From Phylloscopus collybita (taxonomy: Eukaryota; Chordata; Aves; Passeriformes; Phylloscopidae), in NCBI GenBank assembly GCA_027886175.1, contig JAJNNQ010000009.1, forward strand, positions 8,290,501-8,354,500: a stretch of DNA of 64,000 nucleotides, written 5' to 3'. A program made the position numbers and the translations under genes. A model generated the notes under the pieces. The model did not search any database and was not told the origin of the DNA. It saw nothing but the letters and a program-made list of their open reading frames with translations. Below are positions 13,030 through 23,760 of this stretch, piece by piece. Position 1 is the stretch's first letter; each line of letters opens with the position of its first letter.

Positions 13030-13670
13030 TTTCCAGCACCAGAGGAAATTACAGAATGGGTCAATGCAATAAATTGTGACAAATCTCCAGGACAGACAGC
13101 GTTCCCCAAGAAGTCCCTAACAAAATGTAGATTTGAAATTTCTGAATAAGTTATTAAAATCAGCCTCATGATCAGAGGAAGGAAGAGAGGTTCATGTGAC
13201 ACATGATGTTTAAAGGATCTGTTGCATGTCTGGAGAACCAGAGATTAGCATGTCTGACTTCTGTCTCAAGCATTGGTAGAAATGGAGTTGAAATGGCTTT
13301 CATTGAGAGAAGTTATGTCTCCTGGTGTAACAAAGTTCTTCAAAGCAGAAAATATGCCTGTGAATAAAGGTCATGTATTTGATGTAATGTTCTTAGATTT
13401 CTAAAAATCTTTTGATGAGGTCGGTTATCAGATTCATTTAAAGTAGATAGGATTTAATGGGATAAGAGGGAAGATCCTTCTTTGGATTAATAACTGCTCA
13501 AAAGATTTGTTACAAAAAGTAGTGATAAATGGTGGAAGGTAATTGTTAATGAAATCCTGCAGACATCCAGATGTTCAACATATTTGTGAATGGTCTGGAA
13601 AAAGGTGAGTAGTGAGGTAGCGGGGTTTTTTAATGATACAAAATTGTCTGGAGTTGTCAGAATTAAAACC
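13030..13670 (+). pseudogene. Decayed non-LTR (CR1/L2-like) reverse transcriptase relic
   Basis: Conceptual translation of the plus strand, in shifting frames, gives a succession of motifs of LINE reverse transcriptases. Near 13040-13110 it reads EITEWVNAINCDKSPGQT, comparable with the family's ..KSPGPDGI.. block. At 13370-13440 it reads VFDVMFLDF, stop, KSFDEV, comparable with YLDFSKAFDxV. At 13450-13535 it reads GFNGIRGKILLWINN and then QKVVINGG, comparable with GI.GKLL.WI...QRVVING. At 13573-13608 it reads FNIFVNGLEKGE, comparable with LFNIFINDLD. At 13629-13660 it reads FNDTKLSGVV, comparable with FADDTKLSGVV, the catalytic region. The first D of the catalytic pair is replaced, and stops plus frameshifts break the frame, so it is dead. 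The order of motifs is right for one element on the plus strand. The clade assignment is an inference. Confidence 0.72.
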
Positions 13671-13680
13671 ATCTATAAGA

Positions 13681-13970
13681 AGTACAGGCCTTTTAAAAAA
13701 AATACAGAAAAAAAATAGAAAAGGGGCAAATAAGTGGATTTATCAGCTATGCCAATCAGTGAATGCAAATTACAAGCCCAAATTTAAACAACCCTGTGTA
13801 AATAAAATCCTATTGAGCAGACAATCTGCAGAGCATAACTGCTCCCTTCCCACTCACTCACACACACACGTTCCATTTTTCTCACTCCACTTATAAAATA
13901 TCAGCAAGAGATAATGAAATTTTCTTTTTAAAAATTATTTAAATTCACTTAGAATTTTTTGAAACTGTAT
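13681..13970 (+). repeat. Direct repeat copy A (~290 bp), paired with 15292-15585
   Basis: From 'agtacaggcc' to 'gaattttttgaaactg' this segment aligns with 15292-15585 at about 85-90% identity by eye. The shared blocks include tgtaaataaaatcctattga and atctgcagagcataactgct. It begins directly after the reverse transcriptase relic. It may be the tail of that LINE, a non-autonomous repeat, or one end of a local duplication. No TG...CA ends or primer binding site were found that would make it an LTR. Confidence 0.9.
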
Positions 13971-15291
13971 TTGGTTTTATGCTTTTAGAACTATCTTTTG
14001 ATACAAAATGGACAAAAGATATCAAATTCAAAACTGGAGAATAAAAAGCCAGCTGCACATAGCCAATAATAAAAGTCTATTTGTATATATACATGCATAA
14101 ATAAAGGAGTTATCTACATGTACATAGACACAGTGGACTCTCTCCCAGCTATCACCATCTGCAAAGGAACCATGAGTCAATTTGCATGAATCTTTAAAAG
14201 GACTTTTTCAGTCTTCCACTATAGTTAAGAAGAAAAATAGGGTGTAAGGAAGAAGAGGAACCAATACACAAAATGATGCCATTTAATAAACCCATGGTGC
14301 ATACACACTCCTTGAATGCTGCCTTGCCTCAGAAAAGATTTACTAAAGCAGATATATGAAAGTTCAAGACAGACCTTTGCATATCCAGAATGTCTCCCAT
14401 TGAGGACAGATTAGAGAAGCAGAATCTCCTGGCCCCTTAATTTCACAAAGTCAGGTATACTGGCTGAGCTTAATACAAATATATTTCAGAAAGTACCTTG
14501 GGCACACTGTGAGTAGTTTACAAGCAGAAGATTGCAATGTCTGCTGAGAGACACCCTAGCACTGAGAGGAAGGCACAGCTGGGGGTATTGTAAAGGAAAG
14601 TTGAGTCACCCAGCTTAGAGCTCTGAGTTGCACTTTTTAGTTTTGAGACTTTGTCAGTAAGGATGGTGCTAAATCAGGAAGAACTCCTTACAGTCTCAGC
14701 TGGAGCCTTTAGAGCTGCAAATTAACAGTGGGAAAGAAAACCTTAGGCAATAAAATGAAGGATGTGCTTAACAATAAAGCAGAAGTACCTCTGAAAATAT
14801 GTTCAGGAGCCACGTTTCATAGATGTATTATTTATTTAAAAGCAAACAGAAGTTTCACATTTTTTGTGAGGGAAAACATTTAGTGGACCCCAGTTTGTTT
14901 CCAGTACATAATAAGCATCTTGTGTCCACCTTCCACAGATTAAAATGTCAGTGTTTCATGTAAAGAGAAGTCATAGATTGCCACAGAGATCTAGGGTAGC
15001 CTACAGAGGCACCTTGCAGCTCTGTCACTGCAGATGGCCAGGCTCGAACGGAAGGGCAGCAGTGTGTGCATATTTACTCCTGGTCAGGAGACAAGGTAGG
15101 AGGCATGACATGTTCTGACTCATCAGTAGATGCTTCTGGTTGTGAGAGGGGATTATGGCAATAGTGGCAAAACTCCTAAAAATCTCTCAATGTTATTGAA
15201 ATTCCTTTTGTCAGCTGGATTCAGTTGCTGTGACTACAGGGCAAACCGGTAGATCAAAGAAGGAACCTTAACAAATCTGGTGAAAAAAGAA
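13971..15291. other. Spacer between the two direct repeats; no gene seen
   Basis: AT-rich sequence without a coding frame. A TATA-rich stretch (tttgtatatatacatgcata) lies near 14081-14100, but no transcript structure is evident. No viral gag or pol motif was found, which argues against an LTR element bounded by the flanking repeats. Confidence 0.5.
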
Positions 15292-15585
15292 AGTACTGGC
15301 TTTCTAAGGAAATATGGAAAAAATAGGAAAGGGACAAATAAGTGAATTTATCCATTATGCCAATCAGTAAATGCAAATTCCAAGTCCAAATTTAAACCAC
15401 TCTGTGTAAATAAAATCCTATTGAGCATACAATCTGCAGAGCATAACTGCTCCCTTCCTACTCACTCACACACGTATATTTTTCTTGCTTTTTCCACTTA
15501 CAAAAAACCAGCAAGAGATAATGAAATTTTCTTTTAAAAAAAAAAGATTTAAATTCACCTAGAACTTTTTAAAACTTTGACTGTA
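15292..15585 (+). repeat. Direct repeat copy B (~290 bp), paired with 13681-13970
   Basis: It aligns with copy A in the same orientation, from 'agtactggctttctaa' to 'agaactttttaaaac', with small indels such as CA-repeat length differences near 15470. The 300 bp upstream shows no reverse transcriptase homology, unlike copy A. Confidence 0.9.
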
Positions 15586-18520
15586 CTTTCACGGAAGTAG
15601 AGGAGTGTTGAAAGCACCTAACACGGTCAGTGCATTAAATGCATCACACACTCAGTAACCATCTGAAACTAAAAATAGAACTACACAGGGAAGGATTAAA
15701 TCCTGTCTTCATAAATCAATAACAATTTTTTAAAGAACTGGAAGTTCCTCAAATTAGAAAGGGACCTTTCTTTATTGATCTTTGGCCGATCTAGGTATTG
15801 CTCCAAGGTTTACAGCACAATTTTCAAAGTTATCTAAAGTAGTTAAGACAGACCTTGCACATAAATGGGAACTAAATCCCTTTACATGCTTTTCTTCTTT
15901 ACAAAACTTTGACCTAGAATTACATTTTGGTGCAAAAAAAATTACTTTGATCTTCATAAACTTTTCAGGATAATTTTTTTTACACATTTTCTTGTCTTAC
16001 CTGTTGAATGTTTTTCAGTGTGTGACAGCTCCTGACTGCTGCCAATCAGGTGCAAACACAGGGCTCCTAGTAGGGCTGGAAGTGATAGCTTTGTAATTAT
16101 GTTGTAAATTATTCTTATGTTTACAACTATTGTTGTTGTAATCTCTGAAGTATCTCTGGGAGCTACAGCACAACTGCAGGATCTGCCCAGAAGATGTAAT
16201 TTTTTAGTTGCAGCAATAATTTTCAGTAAACCTCACCCTTTATGACAATATCCAACACATTCTCTTTTCCTTGCCAAAAATATTCCTTTCCCTTTGTGTC
16301 AAGGAAGATTCAGACCAAAGTTCTAAGCATCAGGTCACAGCGGTGTCTAAAAATGGGAAATGTCAGGCAAACTTAATCTCCATCCCCATTCCGCCTGGGG
16401 TTCCTTCTTCTTAAAGCATCTGCACAGCAGCCGAGGTCAGCTCCCCTTCTGCCTCAGCTAGTCCCACTAACACCTAATCCTGGCCTAACGTGCTTCTGAT
16501 CCTGTCTAGGGTTGACTTTGCTAAATATCAAAAGCCAAACCTGAAAATTGCCAGCCCAATTCTGTATTTTCTCCGTAGGATGTGAATAGCCAGCCTGTTT
16601 GTGTGCTGGGGTTTTCTTCAGACCATCCCGCTGGCACTGTTGAAAGGCTTGAAGGCAAAGGGCAGCGTATGTGAAGGATGTCAAAATCCAGATTTCCATG
16701 AATTCCCTAAGCAAAAGAACAGCGCATATCGAAGCAAATTAATGTCACTTTTCCTCTAAGCAGAGCTCTGAATGGTATTGGTGTTTCCAGGTGAAGTTTG
16801 GGTTCTGGCACCCTGCTTGGCTGAGGCAGCTGAGTGATGCTCGCTGTAGGGAGGCCTGCAAAGTGGCTGTTTCTCAGAGACTCTGAGCTGGAATTTGCTC
16901 CATGGGGGCTTGCTGGCCTCTCAGCTACTCAGTACCAGGCATAACAGTCTGAGAAATGCAGGGCAGGATCAGGCCCTGAGCAGTTATTTAATCCTATCTT
17001 ATAGGTCTCAGCGAGGAAAAGCCATTTTATCTTGTTACCTAATACTGTTCATGGGATACAAGAAATCAGCTTAACAAAAAAAAAAAAAAAAAACAACCCT
17101 TTGTAGGATAACTGCAAAATATTCCTTTTGCTTTTAAGTTTAAAAAAAAAAATACATATATCCACTGTGAGGTAAATGGTAGAGAGAAGAAAGGAATTTC
17201 CACCTGAAATAATTAGAACAGTACGATTTTTACTTGGTTTGGCATACTAAATCCTAATCTGTTAATTAGAAAATTTCATGTATGAAATTTGGAAGTTTAT
17301 TTTACTTTTTTTAAATTATTATTGCAAAGATAAATGCCCATTCTTTTATGAAAATAATGCACTTGGAACTGTGTTTTATCCTGCTGCAGGTTTGTTACGA
17401 GCGGTTTTGTTGTCAGCAAAAAAATCACAAGCACAGCCTTCAGTAAAATCCTGCCTTCAGTGCAGTCTGCAGGTTTTATTGTGGCTCTCACCAGCAACGT
17501 TACACCAGTAGCTGTGTTTTTAAGCAAGCATAATGCTTTGAAACTCATAAAGTGTTTTTTCCGCAGTGCAATGTTGTACCATGGATGTTGGTTTTATGCT
17601 TCCCTGGATAGTGAGCAAATCTGAGATAAAACCTTTCTGGCAGCCCCAACACCAAATACACTTTACTGAGTCAGTCTGTGCAAAAATATTCCCTCTCAAA
17701 ATACAAGCAAGGGACTGGGCAGAGCCCTGCGGATGTAAATGTGAGAAGTTAGAAACCAGCTCTGAACGCAACCAGCTCTGCCTTAACACTTAAATATAGC
17801 AGGTTACAGCTGTGGTACCTGCAGTCATCCCACTGTGCAAGCCTCTAGCTTTGGGCAGTCATTTTGATTATTTTTTTGACCACATGAATGCAAGAAAATA
17901 TTTTTGGGGAAAAAAAACCCCATGAAGATAGAGGACCAGCTGCAGGCTCAGGCAACAGGAGTCTGAAGCTCTGAACTTGAGCTTGCATCTTTGTATATCA
18001 GTTTCAAAGTCTAGGGTGTCCTAAATAAGGCAGAAAAAGGTAAGCAACAAAATATGACCCCACAGAGCCACGGTCGGACTGTGCGAGCTTCATTTCTGCC
18101 TGGCTGAACCTGAGGCAAAATATTTCTCCCCATGTTCCAGCAGGGAAATGGGGTCTTAACAGAATGAGAAGCCAGACTGGCTCTATGATGAGAATTCATT
18201 TATGAAATGTGACTTTGGGGGAGATGGTAGAGCTAAACAGCAGGGGATGGACTTGTTAAAGCCTCCCTGGGCTGGGGGGAAGTTTGGCTCTACCAGGCAT
18301 CTCAGACTGACCACAGCACCTCGCCATATGGTGGCATGAGCAGGGCCACAGCGTGTCCCTCCCAGGCCTGCTGGATACCATCCCATCAATCTGTGCTTTT
18401 CACTCAATGCTCCCATTGACAGCTGCGGCTGCTTTCCTTGAATCCTTGGGAGATGCCCTCAAAATTGAGGCTCAGAGGCATATGCCTTCTTCTTGTCCAG
18501 GCAGACTATGATAAATCCAC
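15586..18520. other. No gene seen
   Basis: Unique sequence with an A18 run at 17076-17093. Open frames around 16454-16714 and 17278-17793 have no recognisable domains. Confidence 0.5.
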
Positions 18521-18671
18521 TCAATTCCCATGAAAACCCACTCCAGGACTGCAGGTTTGCAAGGCAGGATCCAGCACCGGGTCCTGAGCAACCCCCCCAC
18601 CCCGAGCTGAGAGCCTGATAAAGATGTCCTGATCCAGTTCATTGAGGTCCATGGCGAAGCGCCCGTCCATC
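18521..18671 (-). CDS. Short coding-like frame after a splice-acceptor-like site (unidentified)
   Basis: On the minus strand a pyrimidine-rich stretch ending ttttgttctccccag is followed directly by G and an ATG at 18670-18668. The frame reads MDGRFAMDLNELDQDIFIRL and continues for 49 codons to a TGA at 18523-18521. GT dinucleotides in the G-rich stretch around 18594-18605 could serve as a splice donor. The first 22 residues have a mixed, protein-like composition; the rest is less convincing. I recognise no family. It could be an exon of an unseen gene or chance. Confidence 0.18.
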
Positions 18672-20159
18672 CTGGGGAGAACAAAAGTGTTGGGCTTGGC
18701 AAATCATTTCCGTTAATGTAGGAGACAATTACTGATGCCTCTTTGCAAATTGCTCTTCTTTGACGTTTTTATAACTCAGTAATTTCCAGTTGTGTTCCCA
18801 TGTTTGCCTCTTTTGTGTATAGTTTTCCTATTTTTGAGTGCATGGTTCACAACATTTAAACAAACACTAACAACAAATTACCTGCTCAACTGGGTTCTGT
18901 GAAAAGGGGCCCTGAAACTTATTTACAAATTAAGCAGACTCGGGCAAGGAGGGAATAGTCACCGGGAGGGATTTGCGGGTGCTCTGCAAATCACTCGTGG
19001 TTCTCTCGCCTGAAAAGTCCTGCATTCGGGGAGGGGTGAGGGCCGGGCAGTGGAATTCTGTGTATTTCGCCCAAGACCTTCTTTCACAGGAAAAAAAAAT
19101 CCACCTGATTTTTTATTTATTTCTCTCACAGGAAAAAGAAATCCACCTGATTTTTTTATTTATTTTATTCCTGATGATAACTCTCCGTTGAAAATATCTA
19201 TCAGAGAAGTGGATACATGAACAACCCCACACCTGGCCGCGCTTGTTCTCACTTGTTTTCCCGTTTAAAGGATTATTTTGTTTTGTATTCGCTTGTTTAA
19301 TTCTCTCCAACTGTAGCAAAATAAAGATTGCATGTTTACTTTCCAAAAAAATCACGTCTCATTTTAAATCACATTTAAGACACGATACAAATTTCTCCAC
19401 AACTTTCTGAGGTTTTTTTGACACAGAATTGATCATTCCAAACGCAATCTCTCCTCACTTAAAACGCATAATCGTTAAGATGAGAACTAACTCTGTACTT
19501 TGTTTTTTATTGTATTTTTAATCCTATAAATCTCCGCAGTATTTCTTGCACGGCAGTTTTTATGTATTTCGCCTCGGGCTGATGTTAGATCTGCATCTCA
19601 GCATCTTTGGCTAACTCTGCTCTCCCATTTCGATAGCTTGATTTAGCCACAGTTATAAATAAAATTCAAGATGCATTTTACACGTTATTTTAGAGAAATA
19701 AGCAGAGTATGGGCTATTTTAAAAACTACCTATCTCTTAAAGTGGCTGTGTACTGCCGTACTTTAAAATTTAGCTGCACATCTGTTTACATGAGTTATTG
19801 CCATGCTAATACCCTGAAAATTATTTATGTCTGGGGTTTTCGCAGCTCGGCATTTTCAGGTCTTCTCGTTGGTCTACGTATTTTCTTCTTCTCTGATTTC
19901 CCAAAAGAGAAAGAGGGACCCACCAATATTTACAATCGGATTTTGTTTTCTCCTTCCGTCGCTGAATTTCGAGATAGCTTTAATGCTGTTTCGAGCATCT
20001 TTAACGTTTAAAAGCTCCTATGAACAGAAAAGCACAGATGTTCTTGCCCTGCAAGGAGGAATTTTACATTGGAGTAGATCTCCGCTCTTTTTGTTTGCTG
20101 GTGGGATTTTACTGTTATCGTTGCTTTTCGCGCTGAGAAAAATACAAGGTTTAGACTGT
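18672..20159. other. No gene seen; repeat-poor, AT-rich with scattered CpG
   Basis: Apart from the tandem duplication at 19084-19167 no repeat is visible. AT-rich stretches such as 19500-19800 still contain CpG dinucleotides (for example 'ttcgcctcggg'), which is unusual for neutral bird DNA and fits proximity to a CpG-rich regulatory domain. Confidence 0.4.
19084..19167. repeat. Tandem duplication, 42 bp unit, two copies
   Basis: The unit starting tcacaggaaaaa and containing atccacctgatttttt begins at 19084 and repeats at 19126, with only small A- and T-run differences. Confidence 0.93.
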
Positions 20160-20670
20160 GTTTAAGCGCTGCCTGCATTGCAGGTGGAGCGCAGGGATCG
20201 GGAACATCTCTTCCTTCCTTTCTCCTCTCTTTTTGAGGCGGGGGGCCCCGGCAGAGCCGCGGGCCGCCTCTTCCCACCTGGGAGCGCGGAGCTCTGTGGC
20301 GGATCCCGGTGTCCCGAGGCAGCGCCGGGACTGCGCCAGAGCTTTTTGAGGGCAGACACCTCCTCTGCGGGCCTTTATCGGCCGGGAAGGGATGACCCTT
20401 TCTTCCATCTCTGCATCCCATCACCTCCCCGGGGTTGCCCCTCTTGTCGGAGGTGGGCAGAGCCGGTGCGGACAGGGCCGGGCAGCGCTCTGGGCCAGGC
20501 GCGTCTCCCCACGCACCCCGGGGAAACCCTAGGTAAAAAGAAAGGAAAAAAAGAATCCTTTTTGGTGTCGTCGGAAGAAGCGACTCCGGGGCAGGATGGG
20601 CAGAAAGGCCCCGGGGAAGGCGGCGGGGAGCTTGCGTGACCCAGGGGAGGAAGGCGGAGGGTAGCTGTCC
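20160..20670. promoter_or_regulatory. CpG-rich block (likely CpG island)
   Basis: GC content rises sharply and CpGs are frequent (ggcggatcccggtgtcccga, gcgccgggactgcgcc and similar). The open frames on both strands reflect lack of stops in GC-rich DNA and show no domain. In birds such islands usually mark promoters; no transcript start is identifiable here. Confidence 0.6.
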
Positions 20671-20790
20671 TCGGGCACTCGAGTTGAGCAAGCCTCTTTC
20701 ATCTTTTCTGTCGCTTTGGCTTAATTTACCTCTGCCCTCCAACGCCCTGTGAGTTTAATCACATCAGATCTCCTTCAAGCCAGAGCCAGA

Positions 20791-20972
20791 GACTGGAAAG
20801 AATGAAAGAATGAACAAGAGGATGAAAGAGTGGAAGGGAGAGAGGAAGGGAGAGAGAGAGAGAGAGGAAGGACAGAAGAGAGAAACAGAAAAAGGCAGGA
20901 AGAAAGAATAAAGGAAATGAAAAGCTAAAGAATTGAGAGAAAGAATCTAAGTAGAAAGATGAAATAAAGAGT
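20791..20972. repeat. Purine-rich low-complexity tract with (GA)8
   Basis: Almost entirely A and G from 20791 to 20972, with an (AG)8 core at 20851-20866 and GGAA/GAAAG variants either side. Occasional T and C interrupt it. Confidence 0.85.
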
Positions 20973-21479
20973 CCCGTTATCTTAGTCTAAAAAAGAACAG
21001 GCAGGTGGTCCCAGGGCTTCTGGTGACACTTGACACAGCAGCAGAGATGCTGGTACTCCTCCCTGGGCGCACGAGTGCATCCCGCGGGTCCAGCGCGGCT
21101 CCGTGGGGCCGAGCGGGGCTTCACCAGCTTCTCCTCACATCTGTGTGCCTGTGAAACCATTTGTAGCACTGGCGTGCAACACAAACATGTCTCCGTGAGA
21201 GCCTGCTCGTCCCTGGGCACCTTCGAAATCTGGGTCTGATTGGGATGTTGTTTTGTTTTGGTTTGGGGCGAGTTTGTTGGAGGAGTTGGGGGATATCTTT
21301 GCGGGGAGGAGATGCAATTCTCAGCACAGTCCCTTGAAACGAACGCTTGGGGAGGTTTACTTTGTTGGTTTAGTAGCAACAACGTCATGCTGGTTGGCAA
21401 CCTTTTATTTGCATTAGCTCTGCTGTTTGGATGTGAAAGAAGAAGCAGGACGGTTCACACCGCTTCCTGAAAGCCTTGG
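20973..21479. other. Between CpG blocks; no gene seen
   Basis: A short GC-rich patch lies at 21060-21130. A G/T-rich stretch (21240-21300) follows. No recognisable gene. Confidence 0.4.
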
Positions 21480-22720
21480 TTAATGGGCACGGATCGATTA
21501 GTTGTCAGCTCTGCGCCTTCCCCAGCTCACGGCAAGAACCGGGATTCCCGGCAGCTCCGCAGCATCCCTCGCTCCTGCGTCCTTCCCAGAGCTGCGGGCG
21601 AGCCCTGGAGCCGCAGCCTCGGAGCTGTGGCGAGCTGGGGTCCGGTCAGCAGCCCCACCCGAGCCCAGCCAGTGCCTTCCCGTTTCTTTGCCCGTCTACG
21701 GCCCCGTGTCTGCCCCGCCGCTCCGGTGCCGCGGTGCCCTCCCGCCCCGGGCAGGGCAGAGCAGCGCAGGGAGCGGGAGGGGCCGGGGCCGGGGCCGGGG
21801 CCGGGGCCGGGGCCGGGGCCGGGGCCGGGGCCGGGGCCGGGGCTCCTGTGCCCGCAGCGCCCGGGCAGCCCTGCCGAGCCACCGCCGCCCCGGCCGGGGT
21901 CACCTGCGGGAATCCCTGGATGAACTCGGCGGTGGGGGACCCCCCCTCCCCCCAGAGGAACAGAGGGCCTGGATCAACTGGTTGACAGACTTCTGTCACA
22001 TTTGAAGCTTTCTTAATGAGCGAATGTGTTCCTTCCAACCCCCCTTTCTGCCCCATCTACTCTGTTCAGCCTCAAGCGGGCGGCTCGGAGGGAGGGATGG
22101 GGCAGAGGGGCGGCTTCTCCCGCTGCCGGGGGGGAAGGGGAGCTGCTGCCCAGCCCTGCCCCTTGCAGCACCCCGACGCTTCCACTTTGCAACCTGGCTA
22201 ACGCAGCGTTCCCGGCTGTTTTCCAGGGATGGAACCGTGTCGTTCCCTTCTTTCTCTCGGTCACTGAAAAGGGGCCACCCCTTCGGTCAGCGCCGGGCGT
22301 GCTCACCCAGAGCACACAGGGAGGCGAGCAGCAGGCATTCAGGCCGACCTGTGTCCCCTTCCCAGGGGACAGCACAAGGGACACCCGCTGGCCTTCACGG
22401 TCGGTGACAGTCCGGACAGGCCTGTGCGAGTCACCCCTGGGTAGCCCTGAGCCTCCCGGAGTGGCTGCTGTTCGAAGGTGGGCAAAATAGGATTTATTTT
22501 TCGGGTCAGCCCAGCCGCGGCCGTGCCACAAGATGTACATCTCCCAGAGGTACCATCCATGTGGGGGAGACAGCCGGGCCCCCCAGCCCCGTCTGTGGCA
22601 GCAAATTCCCCGCAGCGTTTGGGGAATTCCGCTCGGATCCTCAAAGAAGATAAAAAGTAAAACCAAGCCAGCAACACACACACATCGCAGTGAAGGCGGT
22701 GGATAAGAGCTAAAGGCAAA
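21480..22720. promoter_or_regulatory. CpG island, about 1.2 kb
   Basis: This is the densest CpG stretch of the 18.9-24.5 kb domain, with G+C high throughout and CpG in nearly every line. It contains the GGGGCC repeat at 21779-21842. Overlapping open frames in several phases encode Gly/Pro/Arg/Ala-rich text from the repeat and do not resemble a known protein. It may be the promoter of a gene whose exons are outside the window or too short to see. Confidence 0.65.
21779..21842 (+). repeat. (GGGGCC)10 hexanucleotide repeat
   Basis: Ten perfect GGGGCC units followed by GGGG, with no interruption, 64 bp in total. The G-strand is able to form G-quadruplexes. The unit is the same as the one expanded in human C9orf72, but no sequence around it suggests that gene. 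All three plus-strand phases are open here and read Gly-Pro, Gly-Arg and Gly-Ala; this is a property of the unit, not evidence of translation. Confidence 0.97.
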
Positions 22721-23435
22721 GAGGCACCCGGGTCAGAAACACAGTTGCCGTTTCTGTTTTTGCTTTTGTGATTACTTCACTCTCCAAATAACATTCAGGG
22801 GTACTGTTGGCAGTGGTGGTAAGTCCCACGTCATGACCTTCCTGAAATTTTTTTACCGGTTGGTACAATTCAACCACTCGTTCTTCTTCAGGTGAAAAAA
22901 AAATTAAAAAAATAAAAATAAATCATCCCCAAATGCCCGGAATTAAGGTTCTACCAGGATTTACATTTCCAAACAACCTTCGGGCAGCATCCCGGCACCA
23001 AAAAGCTCCACCACAGGGAATGCTAATTTTTCGTGAGGACACCTTTCTCGTTTTAGGGAAAGCGGGCTAATAATTTAAGTTTGTGAAGTCACATGTAGCT
23101 TTAAATAGGCATCAACATTAACAATCACGAACCCCGCGTTAATAGCTCTTAAATACCTCGCTAATAGCCCCCACGTGGAAAGAAATCCCCAAGTGTTATA
23201 AATTCAGTTTAACGACCAGAAAACCTCCTGAGCAGCGGCGAAATACGAAAACTCCCTTCTCCGAGTTCCCTGTCTTTGATTTATTTTTAACTACAGGCTC
23301 ATGGGAACGCGGCACTGGAAAATCACGTCCAGATGTACCTAAAGAGGCGCTTTCTCTGCTGAAACCCTCTCTCTTAAAGGGAGTGAAAAAAAAAAAATCT
23401 TCGAAATAATCTGAATTTTGGTTTTAACATGGATC
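22721..23435. other. AT-rich spacer between CpG blocks; no gene seen
   Basis: No interspersed repeat. Small words such as CACGTG-like and TTTAAATA occur among CpGs (23090-23240), which could be regulatory; not provable from one sequence. Confidence 0.35.
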
Positions 23436-23760
23436 TAACTGTAAAAAGAAGGGGCACAGCGGCGGCTGCGCTCTGTGCAGAGACGCGCAGCGAGGAGGGA
23501 GCAGCTCTGAAAATAGAGCGCAAAGGAGCTGGGCTCCTCCGGGCAGGCTGTCCGGCTGGAGAGGAGGCAGCTCAGAGCCCGGGGCTGTCGGTCTCTTCCC
23601 CTTGCCTTGGGAAGATCCCCCGGGTTTGCCCGGGCTGCGCTCAGCGCTGCTGCTCTGTGCAGGCGGTGCCGCTCCCCCGCTCCTGCTCTTTCGGTGAAGT
23701 AGCAAAGATTTGCCTGTAAGAGTGGGTTTGCAGGAGGAGGGAAGATAAGCGGCCCTGAGA
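23436..23760. promoter_or_regulatory. Small CpG-rich block
   Basis: GC-rich with clustered CpGs between 23455 and 23710 (gcggcggctgcgctc, gacgcgcagcgagg). No coding similarity is seen in either strand. Confidence 0.5.

Noticed and set aside
13681..15585. The direct repeat pair as the two LTRs of a small retrovirus-like element
   Set aside because: No TG...CA ends, no primer binding site after the first copy, and no gag or pol motifs in the spacer.
20008..20742. 244-codon minus-strand open frame over the CpG island
   Set aside because: Composition follows the GC-rich DNA, several other frames overlap it on both strands, and no domain or splice structure is evident.
21476..22056. Overlapping open frames with Gly-Pro, Gly-Arg or Ala-Gly tracts
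   Set aside because: They come from the GGGGCC repeat in stop-poor CpG island DNA. Competing frames cover the same bases and none resembles a known protein.
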